Of a stretch of 46,796 bases of DNA, positions 25,624 to 35,255 are shown in pieces. Each line of letters begins with the position of its first letter. The first letter of the stretch is position 1. Source of the DNA: MWBV01 sp964447315 (GTDB lineage Archaea; Nanobdellota; Nanobdellia; Pacearchaeales; GW2011-AR1); assembly GCA_964447315.1 (NCBI GenBank), contig CAYURQ010000006.1, forward strand, positions 1 to 46,796, read 5' to 3'. The notes below the pieces were generated by a model that saw only the letters and a program-made list of their open reading frames with translations, was not told the DNA's origin and ran no database searches. Position numbers and translations under genes: made by a program.

Positions 25624-26121
25624 TTAATCAAATTCCACCTTAGGAAGTTTCCTTTCAGCTTCTGCAATCTTCAAATAATCTTTTGGTTTAAATCCAAACA
25701 TTCCTGCAAAAACATTTCCAGGGAAAGTTTTACATTTGTTATTATAACTTAAAATTGAATCATTGTAAAATTGTCTAGCATATGCAACTTTATCTTCAGT
25801 AGCTGTTAATTCTTTCTGTAGTTCCAAGAAATTTTGATTAGCCTTTAAATCAGGATAACCTTCTGCAATTGCAAAAATAGTNNNNNNNNNNGCTTTACGA
25901 GCATCAGTTACAGCTTTAATTGCAAGTTTTTCATGCTTTGCAAATCCCTTAACAGTATCAACTAAATTAGGAATTAAATCTGCTCTTCTTTTCAATTGAA
26001 CATCAATTTGTCCTAAAGAATTCTCAATTCTATTTGTTAAAACAGTAAATCTGTTATAGTACCCACCAAAAATAATTCCTAACAATACTATAATTCCTAT
26101 TCCAATAATTAATCCAATCAT
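25624..26121 (-). CDS. lemA: LemA family membrane protein, interrupted by a 10-N gap
   Basis: About 165 visible residues from the ATG at 26121. An N-terminal helix (MIGLIIGIGIIVLLGIIFGGYYN) is followed by the LemA signature NRIENSLGQIDVQLKRRADLIPNLVDTVKGFAKHE and, at the end, YNSCKTFPGNVFA-type text (YNNKCKTFPGNVFAGMFGFKPKDYL). The N run at 25882-25891 falls where AXATXX-type helix residues are expected; family members have about 185 residues, so the gap hides more than ten bases or is of arbitrary size. Function of LemA is unsettled; it often travels with HtpX. Confidence 0.92.
   Translation of the reverse strand: MIGLIIGIGIIVLLGIIFGGYYNRFTVLTNRIENSLGQIDVQLKRRADLIPNLVDTVKGFAKHEKLAIKAVTDARKXXXXTIFAIAEGYPDLKANQNFLELQKELTATEDKVAYARQFYNDSILSYNNKCKTFPGNVFAGMFGFKPKDYLKIAEAERKLPKVEFD
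25882..25891. other. assembly gap (10 N)
   Basis: Ten undetermined bases inside lemA. The translated frame is the same on both sides, but the true length is unknown. Confidence 0.95.
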
Positions 26122-26217
26122 TGTAATCAATAAAAGATTATTTTATTTATAAAACTATCTTATTAGGTATATTAATATTCAGAAAAGTTTATTAAACCCC
26201 AAAAATTATATTAAAAG

Positions 26218-26394
26218 ATGGTAAAAGTTGACAAAGAAACATGCATTGGATGTGGCGCTTGTGCATCTACTTGTTCAGAAGTTTTTGAAATGAAAGAAGA
26301 TGGAAAATCTCATGTAAAAAAAAGCGCAAAAAATAATGAAAAATGTATTCAAGAAGCAATAGATAATTGTCCTGTAGATGCTATTTCAGCATAA
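26218..26394 (+). CDS. 4Fe-4S ferredoxin
   Basis: 58 residues. One cluster is bound by Cys9, Cys12, Cys15 (CIGCGAC) and Cys51 (CPVDAI). Cys19 and Cys43 are placed as the disulfide pair of the Thermotoga/Pyrococcus single-cluster ferredoxins. Likely a soluble one-electron carrier. It sits 34 bp upstream of PEP synthase, same strand. Confidence 0.93.
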   Translation: MVKVDKETCIGCGACASTCSEVFEMKEDGKSHVKKSAKNNEKCIQEAIDNCPVDAISA

Positions 26395-26428
26395 AAACAT
26401 TTATTAATACATTTTAACTTTTCAATAC

Positions 26429-28912
26429 ATGGTAAATAAAAAAGAGGCAAAAAAAGAAAAAATTGATTTTATAAAATGGTTTTCTGAGTTAAATAAAGAT
26501 TCTGGACCTATTGCCGGAGGTAAAGGTGCTAATTTAGGTGAAATTTATAATTTAGATGTTCCAGTGCCTCCAGGATTTGTAATTACAGCACAAGCTTATG
26601 ATTATTTCATTAAGAAAGCAGATATTGATGACAAAATAAAAGAAATATTAAGTGGATTTGATTACGAAGATACAAAACAATTACAAGAAAAAACAAAGCA
26701 AGTTCGTACTTTAATAGAAGATGCAAAAATGCCCAAAGAAATGGAAGATGAAATTATTGAATCTTACGAACATCTTGGAGCCGCTAACTTAGATACAGCA
26801 AAAGGTTCTGCACTAGATATTCTAAGAAATTCATCTGAACCAATATTTATTGCAGTTCGTAGTTCAGCCACAACAGAAGACTTAGCAGAAGCAAGTTTTG
26901 CAGGACAACAAGATACTTATTTAAATATTAAAGGGAATGCAAGCCTTATAAACCATGTAAAAAAATGTTTTGCTTCTTTATTTACAACAAGAGCTACATA
27001 TTACAGAAATAAACAAGGATTCAAACACGAAGAAGCACACCTTGCTGTAGTAGTTCAAAAAATGATTGATTCAGCAAAATCAGGAGTAATGTTTTCACAA
27101 GATCCATCTTATGATTCAGATAACATAATTTTAGAGGCTGTCTGGGGTCTTGGTGAAGGAATAGTATCAGGAAGAATAACTCCAGACAAATATGAAATTT
27201 CAAGAAGTCTTCAGATTCTTGACAAAGTTATTGAAGATAAAAAAATAGCAATGACAAGAGATTCTGCTGGAAATGGAACAACAATAAAATTAACAGAAGA
27301 AAAATCAAAACATCAAGTACTAAAAAACCATGAAATGACAAAACTAGCAGAAATTGCAATGAAATTAGAAGACCATTATAAAAAACCTCAAGATTCTGAA
27401 TTTGCAATTGAAAATAACGAAATATTTATTGTTCAAACAAGACCAATTACAACAATTGGGAAAAGGTCTGTAAAAGGAGAAGCCAAAGAATTACAAGGAC
27501 AACCAATTTTAACTGGATTAGCAGCTTCTCCAGGAGTTGCATCAGGAACAGTAAAAATAATTGAAGATTTAAAAGATTTAGATAAAATAAAGAAAGGAGA
27601 TGTATTAGTTACAAAAATGACAAATCCTGATATGGTAGTATCAATGCAAAAATCTTCTGCAATAATTACAGATGAAGGAGGTCTAACAGCTCATGCAGCA
27701 ATAGTATCAAGAGAAATGGGAATTGCATGTATTGTTGGAACAAGAGAAGCAACTACTAAACTAAAAGAAGGAGAAATAATTACAGTAGATGGTTACCATG
27801 GAAAAATTTACAAAGGAAAATTAGCAGAAACAGAAAAAAAAGAAGTTCAAAAAGTAACAGCCCAAACTAAAACACATGTAAAAGTTATTGTTGATTTACC
27901 GACATTTGCCGAACGTGCAGCAAAAACAGGAGTTAGTGCAGTTGGTTTAACAAGAATGGAAGGAATAATTGCTGAATCAGGAAAACATCCAGAATATTTC
28001 TTAAAAAAAGGAAATATGAAACCTTATGAAGATATTATTTACAAAGGAATTTCTGGAATTGGAGAATACTTCAAAGAAGTTTGGGTAAGAACTTCTGATA
28101 TAAGAAGTGATGAATATTCAAATCTCGAAGGAGCTCCTGAAAAAGATGAAGCAAATCCAATGTTAGGACTTCATGGAATAAGATACAGCATTTTAAAACC
28201 AGAAATACTTCAAGCAGAACTGCGTGGGTTAAAAAGAGCTGCTGAAGACAAAGGAATAAAAGTAGGATTAATTTTACCACAAGTTATCTTAGTTGAAGAA
28301 GTAAGAGAAGTAAAAAAACATCTTAAAGAAATTGGATTCAACCAAGCAAAAGTTGGAGTAATGGTTGAAACTCCTGCTGCAGTACAAATAATCAAAGATT
28401 TATGTGAAGAGGGAATTGAATTTATTTCCTTTGGAACCAATGACTTAACGCAATACATGCTTGCATTAGACAGAGGAAATGAAAAAGTACAACATTTGTA
28501 CAACGAAATGCACCCTGCAATTTTATACCAAATAGCTTATGTAATCCGCGTTTGTAAAAGGTATGGAGTGGAAACAAGTATTTGTGGACAATCAGGAAGT
28601 AAAAAAGAAATGGTAGAACATTTAGTTAAGAATGGTATTGATAGCATAAGCGTAAATGCGGATGTTGCAAAAGATATTTCTGATTATGTATTAGAATTAG
28701 AAAATAAATTCATTAAAGGAACAGATAAAGAACCAAGACAATATGAAAAAAATAAAGCTGCTCAAGAAAAAGATAAAATTCAAATAGTTGAAGACCAAGA
28801 AACACAAGAAATTAAAGAAGAATCAAAAAATGACAATGAAAAAGATGTAGAACAAGATATCCAAGCTATTGAAAAAGAAAAAAAAGAGTTTCAAGAAGGT
28901 AAATTACAATAA
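26429..28912 (+). CDS. ppsA: phosphoenolpyruvate synthase
   Basis: 827 residues. ATP-binding domain (20-345) with GGKGANLGE, RSSATTEDLAEASFAGQQDT and IVQTRPITT. The mobile phosphohistidine domain has GGLTAHAAIVSREMGIACIVGT (His422). The PEP/pyruvate barrel has RTSDIRSDEYSNLEG, MLGLHGIRYSI, VMVETPAA, FISFGTNDLTQY and ETSICGQSG (Cys719, catalytic). The enzyme makes PEP from pyruvate and ATP for gluconeogenesis. After about residue 745 there is an 80-residue tail of Lys, Glu and Gln, not part of the enzyme family, perhaps disordered or for protein contact. TATA-like TTTATTAAT lies 25 bp upstream. Confidence 0.95.
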   Translation: MVNKKEAKKEKIDFIKWFSELNKDSGPIAGGKGANLGEIYNLDVPVPPGFVITAQAYDYFIKKADIDDKIKEILSGFDYEDTKQLQEKTKQVRTLIEDAKMPKEMEDEIIESYEHLGAANLDTAKGSALDILRNSSEPIFIAVRSSATTEDLAEASFAGQQDTYLNIKGNASLINHVKKCFASLFTTRATYYRNKQGFKHEEAHLAVVVQKMIDSAKSGVMFSQDPSYDSDNIILEAVWGLGEGIVSGRITPDKYEISRSLQILDKVIEDKKIAMTRDSAGNGTTIKLTEEKSKHQVLKNHEMTKLAEIAMKLEDHYKKPQDSEFAIENNEIFIVQTRPITTIGKRSVKGEAKELQGQPILTGLAASPGVASGTVKIIEDLKDLDKIKKGDVLVTKMTNPDMVVSMQKSSAIITDEGGLTAHAAIVSREMGIACIVGTREATTKLKEGEIITVDGYHGKIYKGKLAETEKKEVQKVTAQTKTHVKVIVDLPTFAERAAKTGVSAVGLTRMEGIIAESGKHPEYFLKKGNMKPYEDIIYKGISGIGEYFKEVWVRTSDIRSDEYSNLEGAPEKDEANPMLGLHGIRYSILKPEILQAELRGLKRAAEDKGIKVGLILPQVILVEEVREVKKHLKEIGFNQAKVGVMVETPAAVQIIKDLCEEGIEFISFGTNDLTQYMLALDRGNEKVQHLYNEMHPAILYQIAYVIRVCKRYGVETSICGQSGSKKEMVEHLVKNGIDSISVNADVAKDISDYVLELENKFIKGTDKEPRQYEKNKAAQEKDKIQIVEDQETQEIKEESKNDNEKDVEQDIQAIEKEKKEFQEGKLQ

Positions 28913-29086
28913 AATCATAATTAAAAAAAACATAAAATAAAAATTATCACAAACAAAAAACCTCTATAAAAAGGGTTTATTATTTAATTATTAATAGAAT
29001 AAACCATTAAATACAAAAATATCATTAAATACGTAGCATAAGAACAATTTCTTAACATTTATAAATAACAAATTATTAATAAAATC

Positions 29087-29779
29087 ATGGCTGAAAAAAA
29101 GAAGGTGCATGAAACAGTTATACGTGAAGTTATAGAAAAACCAAGCAAAAAAAAGACTTCTAAGAAAAAATCAAGTTCTAAAAAGAAATCAACAAAGAAA
29201 AAATCAAGTTCTAAAAAGAAAAAAACCCCTTCTAAAACAATCATACCAAAAAAAATAGAAGTTCGATTAGAAAACAATGTTGAAAAGATTCTTGTAGAAA
29301 ATTTTGTTTCATTACAAAAAGTAATGACAAATCTTTCATTGAAATTTGACAATTTAACAGGACAAATATCAAAACTTCTTGAATTATTTGAATTATCTGC
29401 TAAATCACTAGCTGAAAAGGATTTTGAATTAGAAAAAAGCAATAAAGATAATAAAAAGGTACTTGAAAAGATTGAAGGAATATTAAATCAAAATAAAACA
29501 CTTGCCCGTGGATTAACATTAATGAATGAAAAAATAGAAGAAAGTATAATGTCTCAAGATATTGTTGAGCCATTACCTCCAATTATAGCACAAGTACCAA
29601 CTGCTCCACAGAAAAGACCTTTACCCCCACCAAGAGCAATACCTCCTTCTCAAGCATTCCAAGAAGCAATGTCAGTTCAATTGAATCCACCTCAGATTAA
29701 AAAACCTCTAGTAAAAAAACATAGTAAGGAAGATGAATATAAGAAATCTATTTCTTCAAAAACTCAAGAGCAAAAATGA
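29087..29779 (+). CDS. Lys/Ser-rich coiled-coil protein
   Basis: 230 residues. After 20 residues comes a tract of KKTSKKKSSSKKKSTKKKSS type (to about 48). Then a predicted helical coiled coil (about 65-160: LVENFVSLQKVMTNLSLKFDNL, LEKSNKDNKKVLEKIEGILNQ) and a Pro-rich tail (PLPPPRAIPPSQAF). No enzyme motif. Its stop overlaps the next start (ATGA at 29776), so the two are translated together and may form a complex. Similar Lys tracts occur in the gene at 35256. No family recognised. Confidence 0.65.
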   Translation: MAEKKKVHETVIREVIEKPSKKKTSKKKSSSKKKSTKKKSSSKKKKTPSKTIIPKKIEVRLENNVEKILVENFVSLQKVMTNLSLKFDNLTGQISKLLELFELSAKSLAEKDFELEKSNKDNKKVLEKIEGILNQNKTLARGLTLMNEKIEESIMSQDIVEPLPPIIAQVPTAPQKRPLPPPRAIPPSQAFQEAMSVQLNPPQIKKPLVKKHSKEDEYKKSISSKTQEQK

Positions 29780-30570
29780 GTGAAACACAACAAAAATTAA
29801 GAAGAAAGGAGTTAGGAATACTTATATTTAGAACTTTCACAAAAGAATTAATAATTAATTCAGGGCCTGTTTCTATTGCAAAACTTCAAACAATTGTTGA
29901 AAAAGATAAAGATTCATATAAAGAAAAAATAAATGAAAAACCTAAATCCCCAGTAAATGTAAAAAAAATACAAGAACAAAGAAATAAAAAAATACAAGAA
30001 CAAATACAAGAACAAAAATTAAGACAACAAATACTTCAAAGAGAACAATCAAGAAAATTAATAGAGCAAAGAAGAAATCAAAATTTTGAAAGACTAAAAT
30101 TAAATGTTCCTGAAACAAGACTTCCTGAAAGATTTGGATATTTAAAACCAATACCTATTGATGAGAAAGACGAATTTGGGAATAAAATAGATATTTTACT
30201 GCAAGATCCAAATGTTGATGCAATTGAATGCCCAGGAGAAAATGAAGAAATTCTAGTTAGAGGAATAATGGGTGAACAAAGAACAGAAATGAGATTAACA
30301 AAAAAAGAAATTGATGATTTAATAAATAAGTTTTCTGAATTAACAAAAATACCAGTATCTGAGGGAATTTATAAAGTAGTTTATGGAAAATTAATATTGT
30401 TAGCAGTTGTTTCAGAAATTGTTGGTTCTAAATTTTTAATAAAGAAAATGAAAAAACCAACGCAACCCCCAATGATTTCCTCACCAAATGCCCCATTATA
30501 TTCAAATAATCCTCCGCAAGCACCACAAATATCAACAAAGGCACCAGAACCTATTTCTTATAAAAAATAA
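29776..30570 (+). CDS. free-standing domain resembling the N-terminal part of type IV pilus/secretion ATPases
   Basis: 264 residues. An N-terminal segment (LRRKELGILIFRTFTKELII), a long charged helix rich in Gln/Lys (about 55-105), then a domain at about 130-235: ILLQDPNVDAIECPGENEEILVRG...MRLTKKEIDDLINKFSELTKIPVSEGIYKVVYGKLILLAVV...FLIKKM. This follows the pattern of the region before the catalytic core in GspE/PilB-like secretion ATPases (LxDPxVxEIxxNG..., basic end IRK). There is no Walker A or B motif and the protein ends in a Pro-rich tail. A role as partner or decoy of an ATPase elsewhere in the genome is inference. Confidence 0.55.
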   Translation: MSETQQKLRRKELGILIFRTFTKELIINSGPVSIAKLQTIVEKDKDSYKEKINEKPKSPVNVKKIQEQRNKKIQEQIQEQKLRQQILQREQSRKLIEQRRNQNFERLKLNVPETRLPERFGYLKPIPIDEKDEFGNKIDILLQDPNVDAIECPGENEEILVRGIMGEQRTEMRLTKKEIDDLINKFSELTKIPVSEGIYKVVYGKLILLAVVSEIVGSKFLIKKMKKPTQPPMISSPNAPLYSNNPPQAPQISTKAPEPISYKK

Positions 30571-30585
30571 AAAATATTTAATAAA

Positions 30586-32419
30586 TTAAATACCTTTTAA
30601 AGTTAAATTATCTAAGCTATTATTAGTTAAATTTCCTAAATCAAATTCAATTCCAGAAGTTTGTTTTTCATCAAAATTTCTGGATAAATCTCTTAACCAA
30701 GTAATTCTATCATTTTCCATAACTCTTTGTAAAAGATCTAAACTTATATCTGAATCATAAGAAAATTCAACTTCATAAAAACCTATTTTATAACCAATAA
30801 TTAATCTATCATTAAAAATCTCAGATTTAGTAACTTCTATAGGAGCATTACCAAAATTACTCAAAAGAATTGCTTTTTCTTGAATACTTAAAGGGTTTAT
30901 ACTAGAAATATAAAAAGTTTCATTTATTGTTTGATTTGTGATTGTTTTATTTATCTCAGTTTGATTGGTTTCATTTAATAATGTATCATTAAATTGCGAT
31001 TGATTTAATTCAGTTTGATTGAAATTTAATGTATCATTTATAATTGTTTCATTAATAAAAGAATCATTTATTGTTTGATTTAAATCTATTTCTGATTCTT
31101 GAATTTCTCCTTGAGCAAGGATTTCTCCTTCATTTAAAGAACTTTCTAAAACTAAAATTTCTGAATCTTGATAAATAATTTTAATATTTAAATTTCCTTC
31201 TGAAAATTCTAAAGAAAGATCTTCTAAATTAACAGAAACTTGTTTAATTTCCTCTCTTAAAAATTCCTGACCATATCCTTTTTTTCTTTTATCATAATTT
31301 GTTGTAACAATTACTTTATTATCTTGTATTTTAAAATCAATTTCATTATCTTGTAATTCATTTCCAGAACTAGTTTTAACACTTAAAGGCTCAAGTTCAG
31401 CAGTTTCACCTGGACTTAATTCATAAATAAATTCTTCCCCAAATTTAACTTTTCCCTGAACTTTTTTTTCTAATTCAAGTGAAACTTGCCCTGTAGGTCC
31501 TAATCCTAAAAATAAATTAGTTAGTCTTACTAAAAAATTTCCTGTTACTGAAGATTCTTCAACAGGTTCTTCTTCAACAGGTTCTTCTTCAACAGGTTCT
31601 TCTTCAACAATTTCTTCTTCAACAGGTTCTTCTTCAACAATTTCTTCTTCAACAATTTCTTCTTCAACAGGTTCTTCTTCAACAAGTTCTTCTTCAACAA
31701 TTTCTTCTTCAACAATTTCTTCTTCAACAATTTCTTCTTCAACAATTTCTTCTTCANNNNNNNNNNNNNNNNNNNNNNNNNNNNNNNNNNNNNNNNNNNN
31801 NNNNNNNNNNNNNNNNNNNNNNNNNNNNNNNNNNNNNNNNNNNNNNNNNNNNNNNNACAGGTTCAGGATTTTGATCACCATCTAAACCTCCTCCTGAAAC
31901 TATTTCAGTACTTTCTTCTTTGTAAATATTTAACTGAAAAAAAACCTCTTCATAATCATTAGAAAATCCTTGCTCACCATATCCTTGTCCAGAACCTTGA
32001 ATATTTTTATTCTCTATAAAAAAATCTCCTTGAGAAGGACTTTCTAAAACAACTTCATTAAGAAAAAATTCTTTTTTATCACCATTATTTTCAAAAACTA
32101 CTTTAGAATCAGCAGGAATAAACTCACCTTTTTTTAAATTTAAATCTAATTTTCCTTTAAAAAGCTCTCCAGGCTTATAATCTGCATTTAAGTCAAGAGT
32201 TGCCTGTCCAGAAACAGGCCTTTCAGAAAAAATAATCAAAGCTAAAAATAATACAACAATAAAGACTGCTCCAAATATCAAAATAAAATTTTTATAATTT
32301 TTTGGTTTTTTTATTCCTCCACGATATTCTGAAACAACTTTTCCATCAACTCTTTTACTATGATAAATATAAGGACCATAAACTTTACCATTTCTTTTTA
32401 TATACTTTTTATACACCAT
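30586..32419 (-). CDS. large surface protein with EEEIV/EEEPV repeat, spans a 100-N gap
   Basis: Read as one gene broken by the gap, since both sides join in acidic repeats. N-terminus: cytoplasmic MVYKKYIKRNGKVYGPYIYH, a membrane helix at about 46-66 (FILIFGAVFIVVLFLALIIF), then an outer beta-rich domain with FKGKLDLNLKKGEFIPADSKV. After the acidic repeat comes GNFLVRLTNLFLGLGPTGQVSLELEKKVQGKVKFGEEF, an N-glycan-sequon-dense linker (NQTINDSFINETIINDT...) and a C-terminal domain. Left and right parts are in different frames only because the gap length is nominal (31757-31856). Surface architecture is inferred from layout. Confidence 0.75.
31556..31756 (-). repeat. 15-bp tandem repeat encoding EEEIV/EEEPV
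   Basis: At least 13 units of 15 bp, alternating between AACAATTTCTTCTTC and AACAGGTTCTTCTTC on the plus strand. The adjacent 100-N gap is almost certainly the unresolved rest of the array. Confidence 0.9.
31757..31856. other. assembly gap (100 N)
   Basis: Run of exactly 100 N, a conventional gap of unknown size, placed at the edge of the tandem repeat. Confidence 0.95.
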
Positions 32420-32466
32420 CTTTTACTTTTTTTTAAAGTAAAATACTTATTTAAATTTTTATTTAA

Positions 32467-34536
32467 TCAGAAATAATGATAAATATCAGAAATTTCAGAA
32501 GAACTCAATGCCCTGTTCCAAATCATTATTTCATCTAATCTACCATTCCAATATCTTCCAGTGCCATCTGTTACAACAGGATTTCTCCCAATATTAACTT
32601 TATCATTATTTGTTTGTAAATTACCTGATTTAGAAGTTGAACCAACAAGGATTTTATCAACATAAATCCTCACTGTTGAACCATCATATACTCCAACAAT
32701 ATGGTGCCAAGAATTATCAATACCAGAACTTCCTGCATTATAACTAATTGTACTTCCTCCAGCAGTCAGCCTAAATCTATAATCTGCTGATGTTAAAGAA
32801 GAATCATCTAATCCAAGTAAAAATACATGTTCATTTGTTTCTGAACCATGTGCTTTAGAAATAATTCTTGGGTCTAAATCAAAACTACTTGCTTCCCATT
32901 TTACCCATGCAGAAATTGTTAATTTATCTCCAGGCATTGAAAAATCACCAACATCAATATAATCATTGTTACCATCAAAATAATAGCATCCAGAAAATTT
33001 ACATCCAGAACTTGTGTGTGTTGCTCCATTGACAATTCCATGGTTACTGCCTTTATCATCATTTGCATTTGTATTAAAACTCCACCAAGAAACAATTCCT
33101 GTTTCCCAAGGTTCAGGGTCAGGCTCAGGATCAACACATTGACCATTAAGGCAAGTTTGAGATGAAGTACAATCGTATCTTATTTCCTCTCTAATATTAC
33201 AAGAATTATACCAATAAACATCACCATTATAACATTTGCTTGAAGCTTGAGAATCACAAGTACTAACACATTCATCAACAACACAAGATTCTTGAGCAGA
33301 ACATTCTTGCTTTACCTGAGAAGCAGATCCACAAGAATCATAAAACCAAACATCACCATTATAACAATAATAAGTTGAAGTCAAAGTACATTCAGGATCT
33401 TCTCCAGCATTTTCATTATAACAACCAGAAATATCAAAAGAACAATAAGCATTACATAATAAATTTCCAGAATCATAACCAAAACTTAAACAATCTTCTC
33501 CATTTAAATCACTTCCATCGCAGTATTCACCATATTCCTTGATATTATTTCCACAATCAGGACCTTGAGGTTCTGGGTCAGGTTCAGGATCAGGTTCAGG
33601 GTCTGGCTCATTCTCCCAATTAATACATTCACCTAAATAACAAATTTCATTATAATCACAACTATCTTTTATTTCTTCTAATTGATCACAACTATCATAC
33701 CAATAAACATTTCCATTATAACAATTATAACTATAATGATTAATACAAACCATAAAAGAATCATTTACTAAAGAATCATTTACTAAAGAATCATTATCCT
33801 CTACAGTAGTATTTAACTCATAACTATCATTTACTTCTCCTTGAAAATTATAATTATCATATAAATCATCATTTACAATATTTGAATCAATAATATCTTG
33901 GTCATTATCTCCAATATTAGGTTCTGAAGAAATAAAAAAATAAACATCTTCAACAGATCCTGATTGAGTTATTCCTTCTGAATCTTTTGTTATTGGTATA
34001 ACCGAAACTTTATCTACATTTTCAGGAGTTATTTTATTAAGATTAAAAAAATACTTTCTTTCAGTAACAGAGCCTGAAATATAATCTTCAACAAATATTT
34101 CTTGTTCACCTTCTCCTTCTATAACAAATCTAATAGAATCTAAAAGTTCATCGTTTATTTGAATATCTAAATTAACACTCACTAAATCTCCTTCTACAAG
34201 AGCTTCTAGGATTTTAATTTCCAAAGGTTCTCCAGGAGTTACTGGCTCAGGTTCTGGATCATTATCAGAAAAAACATTTATCCAAAGAATAATAATTAAA
34301 AAAATTAAAACAATAGCTCCTAATCCAATTATAATTGGAGTTGGGATTTTTTTCTTTTTATTAGCAGAATTTCGTGGACCTCTAGGCAAGGGTTTTCCTA
34401 ATGGAAAAGGTCTTCCAGGAGGTCTTGGTCTAGGCAAGGGCCTTCCAGGAATTCTAGGAACAGGTCTTGGTTTATAATATCCTCTTGCAGGTGGCCTTCC
34501 CCTAGGTATAGGCCTTCCTCTTTTTTGATTATTCAT
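32467..34536 (-). CDS. surface protein with Pro/Arg-rich N-terminus, Cys-rich repeats and LamG-like domain
   Basis: 689 residues. Residues 1-60 are Pro/Arg/Gly-rich and cytoplasmic (RGRPPARGYYKPRPVPRIPG). One membrane helix at 67-89. An outer beta-domain (90-215) is followed by repeats with the pattern CYNGDVYWYNSCN-REEI-C (four variants with paired Cys), separated by PEPDPEPDPEP linkers. The C-terminal 210 residues form a LamG/concanavalin-like domain: IVSWWSFNTNANDDKGSNHG, GCYYFDGNNDYIDVGDF, ISAWVKWEA, WHHIVGVYDGSTVRIYVD, and GRLDEIMIWNRALSSSEI at the end. LamG domains bind glycans; a host- or surface-binding adhesin is likely but inferred. Confidence 0.82.
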   Translation of the reverse strand: MNNQKRGRPIPRGRPPARGYYKPRPVPRIPGRPLPRPRPPGRPFPLGKPLPRGPRNSANKKKKIPTPIIIGLGAIVLIFLIIILWINVFSDNDPEPEPVTPGEPLEIKILEALVEGDLVSVNLDIQINDELLDSIRFVIEGEGEQEIFVEDYISGSVTERKYFFNLNKITPENVDKVSVIPITKDSEGITQSGSVEDVYFFISSEPNIGDNDQDIIDSNIVNDDLYDNYNFQGEVNDSYELNTTVEDNDSLVNDSLVNDSFMVCINHYSYNCYNGNVYWYDSCDQLEEIKDSCDYNEICYLGECINWENEPDPEPDPEPDPEPQGPDCGNNIKEYGEYCDGSDLNGEDCLSFGYDSGNLLCNAYCSFDISGCYNENAGEDPECTLTSTYYCYNGDVWFYDSCGSASQVKQECSAQESCVVDECVSTCDSQASSKCYNGDVYWYNSCNIREEIRYDCTSSQTCLNGQCVDPEPDPEPWETGIVSWWSFNTNANDDKGSNHGIVNGATHTSSGCKFSGCYYFDGNNDYIDVGDFSMPGDKLTISAWVKWEASSFDLDPRIISKAHGSETNEHVFLLGLDDSSLTSADYRFRLTAGGSTISYNAGSSGIDNSWHHIVGVYDGSTVRIYVDKILVGSTSKSGNLQTNNDKVNIGRNPVVTDGTGRYWNGRLDEIMIWNRALSSSEISDIYHYF

Positions 34537-34592
34537 AAAATACTTAGTAAAAAAGGGTTTTTTAATTTAATTGATTTTAATAATAACAAGAT

Positions 34593-35096
34593 TTAACTAA
34601 AATAATTTTTCTCATTACTTTTTGGTTTATCTTCTTGACTTGATTTAATTTTATCAAGAATTTTCATTAAATCTTTCTTAATTATTTGCCAGATTTCAAA
34701 AGAATTTTCAATAAAATCTGCTTCTTTTTTTTCTGAATAATCTAAATCAATTGAAATTAAATCAATTTCAATTTCTCCAAATTTTTTATATATTTCTGAT
34801 AAAGCATTTTTATCATTTTCATCGATAGATTTAACCATTGAAAAAACAAAAATAGGGACATTAACAGGATTAATCAAATTTTCAACTAACCTCATATAAT
34901 TTGCAATTTTATCTCCAATAAATCTTCTTATTTCCCTAATTAAAAGCTCTCCTTGAAAATCAACAACTTTCTCAATACCAAAATCTTCGTTCATTTCTTT
35001 AAAACCAGGTAAAGAATACTTTTTTTGTAATTTAAGATATTCTTTCTTCAAATCTTCTAAAGAATCTTTATTTTCATTTAGTTTTTCTTTTGTCAT
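34593..35096 (-). CDS. hypothetical helical protein
   Basis: 167 residues from the ATG at 35096 (MTKEKLNENK), preferred over the ATG at 35105 because TTTATAAA lies about 25 bp before 35096. Mostly amphipathic helices with charged residues, no signal peptide or membrane segment. FGIEKVVDFQGELLIREIRRFIGDKIANYMRLVENLINP is the most ordered-looking part. No family recognised. Confidence 0.6.
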   Translation of the reverse strand: MTKEKLNENKDSLEDLKKEYLKLQKKYSLPGFKEMNEDFGIEKVVDFQGELLIREIRRFIGDKIANYMRLVENLINPVNVPIFVFSMVKSIDENDKNALSEIYKKFGEIEIDLISIDLDYSEKKEADFIENSFEIWQIIKKDLMKILDKIKSSQEDKPKSNEKNYFS

Positions 35097-35151
35097 CAAA
35101 ATCATTAAGAAAGAGGTTTTATAAATTTAATTGAATAGAAAATAAAATAAT

Positions 35152-35224
35152 GCCTGGATAGTTCAGTTGGTAGAACACTACATTGGTAATGTAGAGGCCC
35201 TGAGTTCGAATCTCAGTTCAGGCT
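35152..35224 (+). tRNA. tRNA-Thr(GGU)
   Basis: Acceptor GCCTGGA pairs with TTCAGGC (one G-T pair), D arm GTTC/GAAC, anticodon stem CTACA/TGTAG with loop TTGGTAA (anticodon GGT), T arm CTGAG-TTCGAAT-CTCAG, discriminator T. No intron. Confidence 0.93.
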
Positions 35225-35255
35225 TTATATTAAAAAATATATTTAATAAATTTAA

